NCBI GenBank assembly: GCA_017590115.1
Contig: JAGGNK010013559.1
Location: 814,933 to 878,932 of the forward strand
Reading direction: 5' to 3'
DNA length: 64,000 nucleotides
Source: Montifringilla adamsi
Lineage: Eukaryota; Chordata; Aves; Passeriformes; Passeridae
Under the pieces are notes generated by a model. It saw only the letters and a program-made list of their open reading frames with translations, made no database searches and was not told the origin of the DNA. The number at the start of each line of letters is the position of its first letter. The first letter of the stretch is position 1. Position numbers and translations under genes: made by a program. Shown piece by piece: positions 28,281 through 38,800 of the stretch.

Positions 28281-30299
28281 CGCAGGCTCACGCAGGAGCT
28301 GAGCTGAGGGCATGAGCCGGGGAAGAGCCGGCTGATCATCCAGGAGGGAAAGGCCGACCGCAGCCAAGGGCAAAAGCTTTTTGCCGATTGCACTTCCCGG
28401 CGGCTCCAGATAACTGGCACAGGGAAGGTGCTGGTGGCCACCAGGCTGAGGAGGAGCACAGGCGGGCACAGTGCCGAGCTGCACTGCCGGGAGTAGGGAA
28501 TTAAAAAATACAGGATTTTAAACCAGTGGGCACTGGGTCCCATCTGTACACTGGGCATTGATCCTGCTGGAGGACATCACGGCTGCCAGCTCGCAGCTCT
28601 CTGCGCAGCCTGGGGAAGGAGAAATTCCAGTCGTAATGAGGAGCCGCAGTCATCCGGTTCCCAGAGCTGGGACTTTGCCAAAACCATGGTGAACTGGAGG
28701 AAGGACCTGCGGGGGAGTGGGAGTCCCAGCTCACTTCAGTGGCCTCTAGCTCCAGCCCAGTGACCATCCCTGGGGCTTATGGAGCAGGAGGCAGCTCCCA
28801 TGGGAGCAGTCGGAGGCAAACACCACAGTGGCTAGTTTTGGAAATCCCCCTGCCATGGATATATAATATATATCCATGTACATGTATATAGAGGGTCTAT
28901 ATGATTGTATTTGTGTGTCCTCCCTCCTCTGGGACCGTGGGTGCTGTGGGCAGTGGGGTGCAGAGCCAGCACTCAGTGCCACTGCTACCGCCTGGCTCAC
29001 AGGCAGCAAGGGACACGTCCTCGCCCTGCAGAATCGGGGGCACCGGGGCTTCAGGCTGGCTCCCAGCAAGCAGGGCAGGGGTGCTCACCAGGGGAGGCCG
29101 GGCAAGGTGCCACGGGATCAGGCAAGGTCAGACCCACTCCTGCACTACACCCATAAGCAAGGAGGAGACAGCATCACTCTGAGAGGCGCTCAGGTTTGGG
29201 GGCACTGGGGTGCTTTGCTGGGTTGTGCTGTTCTCGAGCAGCACAGGCGACTCCTGCTGCCACTGCTGGCCTCGATGACCTTGGGTGTATCACCTCCCCC
29301 TTGATGTCACACTCCACCTGCACACAGACCACCGCAAACCGCACTTTCTCCCACCCAAACCCTGCGGCCAAAAGCACCCGCAGGCAGCAAAAGCGAAGAG
29401 CCCCGGGGATGCCCCAGGGGTGCCCCGGGGGTCCGGCAGCCCTCGGCAGCGTGCGGCCGAGGCACTGTGCTAGCGAGCAATAATGCAGCAGGCTGGGGAC
29501 TCCTGCCGGTGGCTGCGCTGCCTCTCGGTGCGTGCAGGAGTAACACCGCTGCAGCAGCAGCTCGCGTACCGCCAGCCTGCGCTCAGGACTGAAGTTTTGC
29601 TGCAGCAGAGGAGCAGGCGGGGAGTCCAGCAGCGCCCTGCAGCTCCACAGCGCAAGAGGCTGTGCTGTCGGACACTCTGCAGTGGGTGACACCCCGCAGC
29701 ACCCCGGCCGCTCTCTCTCAGAGGACAGAAGAGCGCTGCGCCAAGGAGCGCCCGTGCAGAGAGAAATACAGAGGCACTGATACAGTTGGAGACCACGAAG
29801 CAATGGGTGACACAGACTTGTGTCCCCCTCCCCGTGCCACAGTCACCTTGCAACGCTGCCTGTCCCCTGCGCAATTTGCAGAGCTCCTTTGGGATCACTC
29901 TTTAAAACTAGGCTGAGGGGAGCAGCGATGTGCTGAGCACAGCAAGGGCTGCGGCACCCCAGTGTGACATCCCCGGCGCTGGACCGAGCCCCTCCGCACG
30001 GCTGCACCGTGACGGCACCCAGCCAGCGTAGGGAGTGCTGGAGGAGCCCGGAGATGGTGTAGCCACGGCGGGGGAATCCAGACGGAGGGTCTGTCTGGAG
30101 CTGGCTCCTGGCCAGGCCGCTACGAAGAAGCCGTCAGTGCAGCGGGGCTTGTAGCTGCCCACGCTGGGGCCACGCCGCTGCCCGGGTTCCCAGCACCAGG
30201 GTGGGTTCCCCGCAATGCTGCGGGAACAGCCCCGCGCCCCCGCCACTCCCGGGGCCAGCACCCCAAGGGCACCCATTGTCGGGCATCCGCAGGGATAAG

Positions 30300-30893
30300 G
30301 AGCTGGAGCATCCCGCAGCGCCCAGAGGGCACCTTTGACCCGGCGGCACCGCGCGGCATCCTCGGGGTGGCCCCGCATTCCCAGGGGCTCCCCCGCTTTC
30401 GGGAGGGTCCCCATGCCCCTGGGCGCTCCCCGCCAGCTCCGCAGCCTCCTGCACCACTGGCCGCCCCCCTCTCCATCCCTCCAGGCTCCGTCCCCAGCCG
30501 CCTTCTGGGTGCAGCCCCCCACGGGCAGCCTCCGGGCGTTGGGCAGCTCTGGGACTCGTATCCCGGGATGGGTTCCCGGGAAAAGCGCTGGTCACTGCCC
30601 TGCTCCCGGCACCGGGACACGGCGAGGTGTACTACCCGGTGCCCGCGGCGAGTACTCCATCCCACCCCACGGGGGACGGTCGCACCTCGGGTGGCGGCGT
30701 CGGGACGGGCTCGGCGAGAGCTCGGGCAGCCCCGTCCCGCAGAGTCCGCGCCGCTGCGGCACCGGGGGAAACTTCGGTGGGAGTGCGGGCGGGCACTTAC
30801 CGGCCGGGGCGGCGGGCGGGAGCGCTGCGGTGCCGTGCGGTGCGGTGGGTTCCGAGCGGGCGGGGAGAGCAGCGCTCGGCGCGGGGCGGGCGG
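30300..30893 (-). promoter_or_regulatory. SYT2: CpG island and probable non-coding SYT2 exon 1
   Basis: Strongly CpG-rich sequence running into the N gap. On the - strand GCCG|GTAAGTGCC forms a near-perfect donor with the exon ending at 30801, so the first exon is probably 30801 to at least 30893, continuing into the gap. No ATG in the SYT2 frame is needed here because the coding start lies in the next exon. Confidence 0.55.
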
Positions 30894-30919
30894 NNNNNNN
30901 NNNNNNNNNNNNNNNNNNN
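30894..30919. other. assembly gap (26 N)
   Basis: Run of unknown bases in very GC-rich sequence at the putative SYT2 promoter. True length is unknown. Confidence 0.99.
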
Positions 30920-32275
30920 CCCCCCGCCACCCCATGGCTCGGACCGATCCCTCTGGCTCTGCGCCGTGTCAATTCCCGATGTCACGATGTATGGGACCCT
31001 TCTGCAGCTCCCCTGCCTCCTCTCCCGCTTGCTCTCCTCTCCTGCCTGCTCTGCTGCCTGCACAGGGCTTGGAGTGAGCACAGGTCGGGGTGCACGCACT
31101 GGGCACATCCCTGCGGACGAGGGGCCCCACTCTGTGTCCGGGACCGCACCCACCGTAACCAACTCGTGTGAACTCGCCCTGCGGGAGGAGCGGGAGCCGA
31201 TGGGAAGAGCCCTCTCCTGGCCCTGGACCACCACTGCAGCCTCTTACAGCTCATCGCCATCCCGTCATTAATTACCGGCTCCTGAAGCATCTGTCCCTGC
31301 TCCAGCATCGCTCTCCGGAGGGGAAAACAGATTTGGAGACGCCGCGAGGAAGACTGGGCTCTCCCTGCGTCCTTCAGCCTCCACCCGTGCTCTGCTGCAG
31401 GCAGAGCAACTGGATTTGCACAGGGGACACCATCCCACCTCTGTCCCCCCGTGCTGATGCAGCATCTGTCACCATCATGTCCTTTCAAATGGGAGATCAG
31501 ATCAGACCTGGTGAGGCAAAAGGGGCCCTGGGAATGCCCACCCACCCCGAGCCCTTCTCCCCCGCTCACCTCAGGTAGGACCTGTCTCTCCTGCCCCAGG
31601 AAAGGGACCTCCTGCTTTCCATGTCCTGAACTGCCAAGATTCCAAATCAGGAGCATTTCTGCCCACCCCAGACTTTACAGGAGTGTGACCTCGGGAGAGG
31701 GGTCCCCAATCCCTAAAACTGCTCCCAGCATCCTGAAAAACAGCTAAGACTTCAACCCAGGAGTGTTTCTACTAAGGCTCCCTTCCCATATTTTGCAGGA
31801 AGGCAACTACCAAGGACAGGGGTAGATGCTTTGAGGGCTTGAGCCCCTCTGGAGACAGGCTAGGAGAGATAGGGGACACTCAGCCTGGAGAGAAGGCCCT
31901 GGGAGAACTTAAGAGCCCCTTCCAGTCCCTCTCCCTCCCAAGAGAGCTGGAGAGGGACTTTGGACAAGGGCCTGGAGGGACAGGACAAGGGGGAATGGCT
32001 TCAAACTGCCAGGGGCAGGGTTAGATGGGATAATGGGAAGGAAATCTTGGCTGTGAGGGAGGTGAGGCCCTGGTTCAGGCTGCCTAGAGAAGCTGTGGCC
32101 ACCCCATCCCTGGAAATGCTCAAGGCCAGGGACTTGGAGCAAGCTGGGATAGTGCAAAGTGTCCCTTCCACTGAGTTGAGGTTTAAGGTCCCTTCCCAAA
32201 CCATGACGATTCTATGACGTACAACTGCCCTCCCCTCTGCCACGCAGGGGCAGAGCCACAGACACAGGACCAGGA
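30920..32275. other. intergenic region SYT2 promoter side / NAV1 3' end
   Basis: About 1.35 kb. CpG-rich near the gap, then ordinary sequence, then a CR1 copy at 31843-32217. No gene recognised. Confidence 0.65.
31843..32217 (+). mobile_element. CR1 LINE 3' end
   Basis: CR1 landmarks: 'cactcagcctggagagaagg', 'gggcctggagggacaggaca', 'tgggaaggaaatcttggctg', 'ttcaggctgcctagagaagc', 'atccctggaaatgctcaagg' and terminal 'acgattctatgac'. Ends about 60 bp from the inferred NAV1 cleavage site, pointing toward it. Confidence 0.93.
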
Positions 32276-32296
32276 GCCAAGAGTACAGGAGATCAC

Positions 32297-32302
32297 TTTA
32301 TT
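32297..32302 (-). promoter_or_regulatory. NAV1: distal poly(A) signal AATAAA, NAV1
   Basis: On the - strand 'GATTCAATAAAGTGATCTCC' is followed by a GT-rich stretch (TCCTGTGTCTGTGG), the classic cleavage-site layout. Confidence 0.75.
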
Positions 32303-32778
32303 GAATCCAATGGTGTTAGACAGACGACTGAGAAGAGACATGCCAGTTGGTGCGGGCAGTGTGGGCAGCAGGAGCTGACTTGGTGCAGGGCTGAATTTGT
32401 TTCTGTCTTTTCAGAATATCCTCAAGCCTCTTCCTGGCTTCCTTTTATGTTTCCTTTAAAATTTCTTTGAAGTAAAAACAACTAATCGTGGAAAGAGTCC
32501 AGATGGTGTTTGTTTGTTCCCTATGATTGTTCCCGCAGCTATATACAACGTGGGGCTGGGTCTCAACATCAGGTATAAAATGGAGCGAGTTTACAAACGT
32601 GGAGGGCGCAAGGAAAAAACAAAAACAGACAGGCGTGAGTAGAAATCTGGACCAAAATCTTAAAGAGAAATTTAAAAAGTGCTATAAAACCCCTCGGCAG
32701 GAATACCATGCAGTTAAGAAACACAAAACCCAGTCAATTACACAGATAATCTAGAACAGGAATTTGTCCATTTCATCT

Positions 32779-32784
32779 TTTATT
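32779..32784 (-). promoter_or_regulatory. NAV1: proximal poly(A) signal AATAAA, NAV1
   Basis: Hexamer in the - strand context TTAATTAAATAAAAGATG, about 480 bp before the distal signal; alternative polyadenylation is possible. Confidence 0.5.
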
Positions 32785-32932
32785 TAATTAAAAAAAGGTT
32801 GTCTGTGTTTATTAGAAAAAAGCTAAAATTGTAAGGTTCAGGCCACCAGGCAGCAGCAGCTCGAGGGGGCAGGAGGGTGAGGCACTGGCATCACCCACCT
32901 CCAGCCCCTCAGGAGGACTCCCGGGAACCACG

Positions 32933-33066
32933 GGCACCTTTGGGGGCAACTGGCACCTCTGGAGATGGCAGATACCCTCGTGGGGAGATGGGTACCTTTG
33001 GGGACAGCAGGCACCTTTGGGGACAACAGGCACCTTTGGGGTGGTGGGCACCCTTGGAGGTGGCAG
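32933..33066. repeat. tandem repeat, ~21-24 bp unit ('gcacctttggggacaacag')
   Basis: About six diverged head-to-tail copies of 'gcacctttggggacaacag' within the NAV1 3' UTR. Confidence 0.88.
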
Positions 33067-35775
33067 GAGGATGAGTTAGAGCAATCCTTGGACCCCTGGG
33101 CACAGAGGGGCTCAGCCCACAGCCAGGGGTTGGCCCCCAGACAGCTGCCAGCCTTGGGTACGTGAGGTGCTTGGTGTAAGCCAGGAGGAATCCATCAGGA
33201 CCTGGCCTCTCCAGCCAGGTAACCCCAGCCAAGCCCCCCTCAGCAGCTGATCTCAAGGCCCACCTGCTGGCATGGCCCTTCTCCTTCCCCCAGAGATTCC
33301 TCCTGGATCACACCACCCGCTCACTTCCAGCTGCCGGGGCTGAGGCGATGGCATGGGGGCAGCCCCGATCTGGGGAGGGACAGGGCAAACCTGCAGGACA
33401 CAGGCCAGGGGATGCTCAGCAGTGGGGGATGGCTACAATTTGGTCCAGGTTTGGGTGGCTCCCTGGAGGAGTCAGAAAAGAAAGCTCAGGCAAGGCTGCC
33501 CCTCCTCCCATGGGACTCCTCAGGGCACCTGGGCACAGGGCAGCCCCCAAAGGTGCATCAGTCCCTTCCCACCCTGGGCACCAGAGTCTCAAGGAGGAGG
33601 CGAGGGGCTGGAGGGAACAGTTGCATCCCCGTTGCAGACCTCGAGTGGCTGCTGGGCCGGAGTCTCATACAATCAGAAAAGAAGTCAGCACAGCACAGTC
33701 ATCACAGAGTACAAAAAAAACCCAAAACCAGGGACAAGGCGCAGGGCCGGGCCCCCCCAACCCACACAGGGCGTTCCACGACGGATCTATGTACAGCGAG
33801 TCCTTGACAGAAGAGAAGGCGAACAGAAAGCCCTAACGCCCAAGCCAGCATGGGGAAGAGATCCCGGAGATCCCCGTGGGAAGGGGCCGGGCTGGCTGGC
33901 CCCGGTGGCAGCAGGAGGCTGTCGGACAGACGGAGAGGTGGGAGAAGTGAGCACCATGGGGCGGCGAGGCGGGACACACCGGCCAAGAGCACCGAGGGAG
34001 GGCAGAGGTGGCGGCAGCCTCCGGGGGCACTGCGGGAGATGCCCGTTCCAGAGGGGCGTGAGGCGTCCCTGAAGCCGCACCAGCTGCAGCACAGGGGGCT
34101 GAGGCTGCCCAGTCCCCAGCCTGGCAGAGTTTGGGGACAGGGTGGGCTCAGTTGATCCAGCCCTAGGGTCACCTCTCCTCATATGTCTCTCCAGGGCCCC
34201 AGAAAAATGTGGGGGCTGAGCTGGAGGGCAGAAGGGAGGAGGGGGCCCCCAGAGCCCAGGTCAGCACAGGATGGGAGTGCAGACCTGCAGGGCACTCCAC
34301 AGCCATGGCTGGGGACAGGCCAGTGAGGGTGCTGCAGGCAGCAGTGCCAGCACCTTCATTAAATCCCAGCCAAGCTGGCTTTGGGAACAGAGGCTACTCG
34401 AGCAGGCTGTGACAGCATGGTCCCAAGCCCCACGTCCCCCCTTCCCGCATGGCCAGAGATTAAGGCACCACGGCAGCACCGGGGCCGACCCTCTCCATGG
34501 AGTCTGGCCTTTTGACAATGCAGGATAAGGCCAGGAGGACACATGGCAGCCCCAGGTGCCCCCAGAGCACCAACACAGACCCTGCCAGGCTGCAGGAAGG
34601 CACAGGGCCAGGGGGAGCAGGCAGCACGGGGAGCAAGCAACCCCAGGCTCATTGACCCACAGCCCCAGGCCTGGCAGCACCAAGGGGATGAGAGGTTGGT
34701 TGGGCTCCCCTCCACCAAGGGGACAGGGATGGCATCCAGCTGCCCAGGGATGGGGCAGCAGCAGCAGCCTCCCCATGCCCCAGTACCTCAGGGAGGGGAT
34801 GCTCTGTGGCATCCCAGCGTGGTGGGAGACACCATCCCAATGCCCTGTGCCTTGGAGGAGGAGGGAGTTGCCACACGAGGGGCTGCTCTGGGAGCCTCCT
34901 GCTGCCACCTGCCTCCACACTGGCCTCCAAGTCCCACCTCAGCCAACCTGTGCAGCCCCAGGAGGTGGGTTCAGGGACTGGAGATCATCCAGTGAGCACC
35001 AGTTTTGTGACAGAGGTGGTTTGAGTGGTGAAACCAACAGCTGCAAAAGAAACCAAAGGCGAAGGACACTGCTGCCAGGGAAGCAGTAGGCACCAGGCCA
35101 CAGGCTCCAGGCCAGGAGAGCAAAGTACCAGAACAAAAAAAGGGACCAAAGCAAAGTCTGGACTCAGCCAAAGGAAAAGGGGAAGGGGGAAACAAAATAA
35201 AATAAGAAAAGCAGGGTTTTTGGGCTGTCCTGGTCACAGCGGCTGCTGTGCAGGTGGAACAGGGAATGCACAGAGAGCAGCAAGAGCCATGCTCCCCTTG
35301 GCTGGCTCAGGGTGGGAGCTCCACAGTGGAGGCTCTGGTCGCTTTGCCCAGCAGGCGCAGAGGAAGCCGGAGCCCCTCATGCCCATCCTGCAGCCCCAGC
35401 TCCTCCTGCGCCCCCAGCTGTGGCCCAGGTGGCTCCCGCGGGGTCCCTGCCCCACGCAGGGGCCTTCCTGCAGCTCCCGGGAGCGGGGGCTCAGCCTCAG
35501 CGGTCGCCTTGGTCCCAAAGCCCAAGAGTTTGCAATAGAGACAGAAAAAACCAAGAAGAGAAACCAGGATTCTCCTACCCCCACGGTTGGGAGGGGAGAT
35601 GGTAACTCGTGCTCTTTCACGGATGAGCCGAGTTTCCCCGGGCTCTGCCAGGACACGCCAGAGCCCTGCTCTTCTCCTCTCCATTTGCTCGCCAGCCCCA
35701 CGCTCCTGGATGCCAAAGGAAAAGGAGAGCAGCCCAGCAGCAGCTCCCCTCCACCTGGGCTGGCACATCTGGGCC

Positions 35776-35871
35776 TCACAGAGTCGACTGCAGGTCGGGG
35801 TCCACCATGGTCTCACGGTCTGGAGACTCAATGTAGTTGGCAGCTTCCTGGAGCTTCAGCAGCATGGCCAT
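35776..35871 (-). CDS. NAV1: NAV1 window exon 29 (last, stop)
   Basis: 31 codons plus TGA. Begins [20 protein letters not shown] and ends DPDLQSTL; acceptor 'tccccacag'. Confidence 0.96.
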   Translation of the reverse strand: MAMLLKLQEAANYIESPDRETMVDPDLQSTL

Positions 35872-38800
35872 CTGTGGGGACAGGTGCATGGCAGGAGCCC
35901 GAGGGGGACAAGAAGCCTGGGTGACTGGGGAGGCCACTTGGCCCTCTTGTTCTCCCAAACCAGCCTTGCTGGGAAGCTCCTTAGAGGGTAAAGCAAGTCC
36001 CAGAGATGCTGCAAAACCCCTCCCCTGTGCCAGGATCCAGCCTCGGGCACAGCTGGAATGCTCAAGACTCAGTATGCCAAAGCAGCACCAGCTGGCATCA
36101 CCTGTGGAGCCAGCAGCCTCTCCAGGTGACACATCAGGATACGTAGGAACACATATGCCTGTCTGTGGCTCTGCATGTGGACGTGATGCCTCGTGGAGTG
36201 TCATGTCGTGCCTTTTCACTGACATGTCACCATGTGTCCTGGTGTGCAGCCCACCTGCCAGTGCCACCACCCCGCACCCACTGCTCCTCCTGGGAGCACA
36301 AAGTGTTTCTGCATCCCCAAATCAGGCTTTTTACACTGAGAATTAACTGGGAAAGCAAAGCTCCACCCTGCTCTGCCACCAGCTCCTCCCAGCCCCTCCT
36401 GTTTGCCACCGTACCAGCGGGTCTGAGTCCAGGGAGCTGGGTGTGGTGTCCTTCACGGTGCGCTCCTCAGGGGGGGACACGGCGCTCTGGGGCCCGACGG
36501 TGGGCGGGGGCAGGTGGTACAGCTTGGACTGGTCCTGCTGCGCTGACGGCCAGGGCAGGGTGTCCCGCACCCACTCCACGGGGTCCTCCCAGGCTGCCTT
36601 CTGCCCATGGACCTGTGACAGGGATCAAGTGGCAGTCACCCCCTCAGCACATGCCAGAGCCAGCAATGTGGCACCCTGAGCCCCCCAGGACATGCTATGT
36701 GCCACAGGGCACAGGGACTGACAGAGATGTCACCTACACCCACCAACCCAGTGCCTCCCCTGTCCCCCCGACCCATGATGGCTGTATTAGTGTGTCCCTG
36801 CACTTGTTTGCATTCTCATGTGCCAGCAGCACTGGCTACCTTGAGCCCATCTTTTGCCCCCTCCTGCAGGTAAGGGATGATGGAATTGTTCCACAGGTCG
36901 ATGAACCAGGTCCGGAAATCCTCAATTCCAATAGGGCAGGACAGAAAGAAGCAGGGACCTGCGGGGGGAAGGCAGACAGTGGAAATAGGAGCTGGGTGCC
37001 CCTCCTCCAGTCACTGGGCCCAAAGCTTACAGCACTGATGTGGGCACTCCTGGCTGGAAGAGGGCCCTTGGGAACAGTGGCTAGGCACCATCAGCCTGTA
37101 CAGCAGACTGACAGCATCTCCCAGGCAAGGAAGGGGGTTGCCAAGCTGTCTATCCCCCAAAAGCCTGGTGAGGCATGGGGGATCCACCTGGGAAAATGTA
37201 GCTCCTCCATGCCCAGGGAAGGGTGCTGGGAGGACTGGCAGCCTTGGCTGACACCCCTAGTGACAGCTCCCAAAGTAACAAAGAGCACCCAGGGAAGAGC
37301 AACGCTTGTGTGCATCACCCACCAGCTGTGGCTTGTGGGACTGGGAGACAGGGAACACATCAGCCCCCCTGAGCTCCTCTGGGAGGGTTTGGTCCCAGTC
37401 CCCAGGGCTCCTCACAGCCTGGGACAGAGGAGGAAGTGAGGTAAGGCCGTACCGATGAGGAAGTCGGATGTGCTGTGTTTTTCCAGAAAGGTGTGCAAAT
37501 GGTACCAGAGCTTGGGCACCCAGTCCAGCACCCGCAGCAGCTCCTCCTTGTTGGCGTTGATGTCCGTGTCTGACTCCAGCAGCTTCCGCCGCAGGTAGCG
37601 CACCAGGAACCCATTGGCCGGCTCCACATTGTTGGAGAAGGTCAGCATCCTGGGGGAGGACTCCAGTGGTCAGGGCTGGGTCTCCACACAAGCTGCCCTG
37701 CTCCCCAGAACTCTTGAGGCCCTCCTTGCATCCCCACCCTGCATTTGCCTGAGGCTGGGGAATATCAAGTCCTTCTGGGATGGCAGGGACAGGCCTGGGG
37801 GCTCATTCCTAACCAGGGTCATCAGCCATAGGTTGTGACCACAGAAACACCCAGGTGCAAGTGATGGCTTCTGTCCCCCACAATTCCACAAGAATGATCC
37901 CCAGGGATGTACAATTCCTACCTGAAGCTGAGATGGAGGCCATGGTTTGGGGTCATCTTCACAGGCTGGTTGGTAGTGCCAATGATATACGGACTGAGTG
38001 AGTGACAGAGAGACAAGATTAATGAGAAAAAGCCTCTGAGTCACCCCTGCCCAAGGCAGAGCTGATCTGGGCACAGCAGACATGTGTGGCCTCATCCCAA
38101 CAGCCCAGCGACCTCGGTGAGAGCAGCAGGGAGCATGTGTGTGCCATGGGGCTGCACTGGAGGGGTGCAGAGGGGCTCTCACCATTTGTGGTACTTGCAG
38201 GTGAGCGCACCGTTGACGAGCTCGCTGATGGAGCCCGCCTCGCTGAGGTCGTCCAGGAGGATCACCAGCGGCACATCCGCCGTGCCTGTCTCCCGATCAA
38301 TCTGGTTGGCCAGGTTGGACAGGTACAGCTGAAGATCCTGGAACAAACAGGTCAGGTGTCAGGTGTGGGGCCATGGCATGACGGCCACGGGGACCATGGC
38401 ACCAGTGCCCACAGGGACACTGCTGTGTGCCCTCACCTTGCAGGACTGCTGGTGCATGTTGAAGGTGCTGACGATGCCCTCGGTGACGTCCCGACCCGAG
38501 CGCTCCACCAGGTACTCGGCCAGGCGGTTGGTCAGGTAGGTCTTGCCGGTGCCGCTGGGCCCCGAGAGGATGAGGCGGCGGTGTTTCAGCAGGAGGCTGA
38601 TGTAGTGCTGCATCATGGGCTTGGGGATGAGTGTTTCAAACACCAGGCTGTCCACGCATTTCTCTTTCAAGCCTGTGGGCAGGGGAGGGCTGAGGGTCCC
38701 ACTCACACCCTGCAACACCCCAAGACAGCAGGGACATGGCCCAGCCATGGAGCCCCTCTGCCACACTGACCTTTGAGCGTCACGACAATGCTGGTCAGGC

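Larger units (their letters stand above)
16913..30800 (-). other. SYT2: SYT2 5' intron (about 13.9 kb)
   Basis: From the coding-exon acceptor back to a perfect donor (GTAAGT) at 30795-30800. No protein-coding exon was recognised; the long open frames are low-complexity or GC shadows. It holds TG-rich repeats (19377-19600), a minisatellite (19667-19868), a CpG island with a T42 run (20200-21060), and AT-rich islands at 20171-20200, 22611-22665, 23301-23360 and 28085-28280 that look like candidate conserved regulatory DNA. Other sections (for example 17-19.3 and 24.3-28 kb) show nothing identifiable. Confidence 0.65.
32280..35775 (-). other. NAV1: NAV1 3' UTR (inferred extent)
   Basis: About 3.5 kb from the TGA at 35776-35778 to the inferred cleavage site. 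Holds two poly(A) hexamers (32779-32784 and 32297-32302), a ~21-24 bp tandem repeat at 32933-33066 and an A-rich patch near 35190. No further exon recognised. Confidence 0.75.

Noticed and set aside
36165..37439. 424-codon open frame on +
   Set aside because: Opposite-strand shadow over NAV1 exons 26-28 and their introns.
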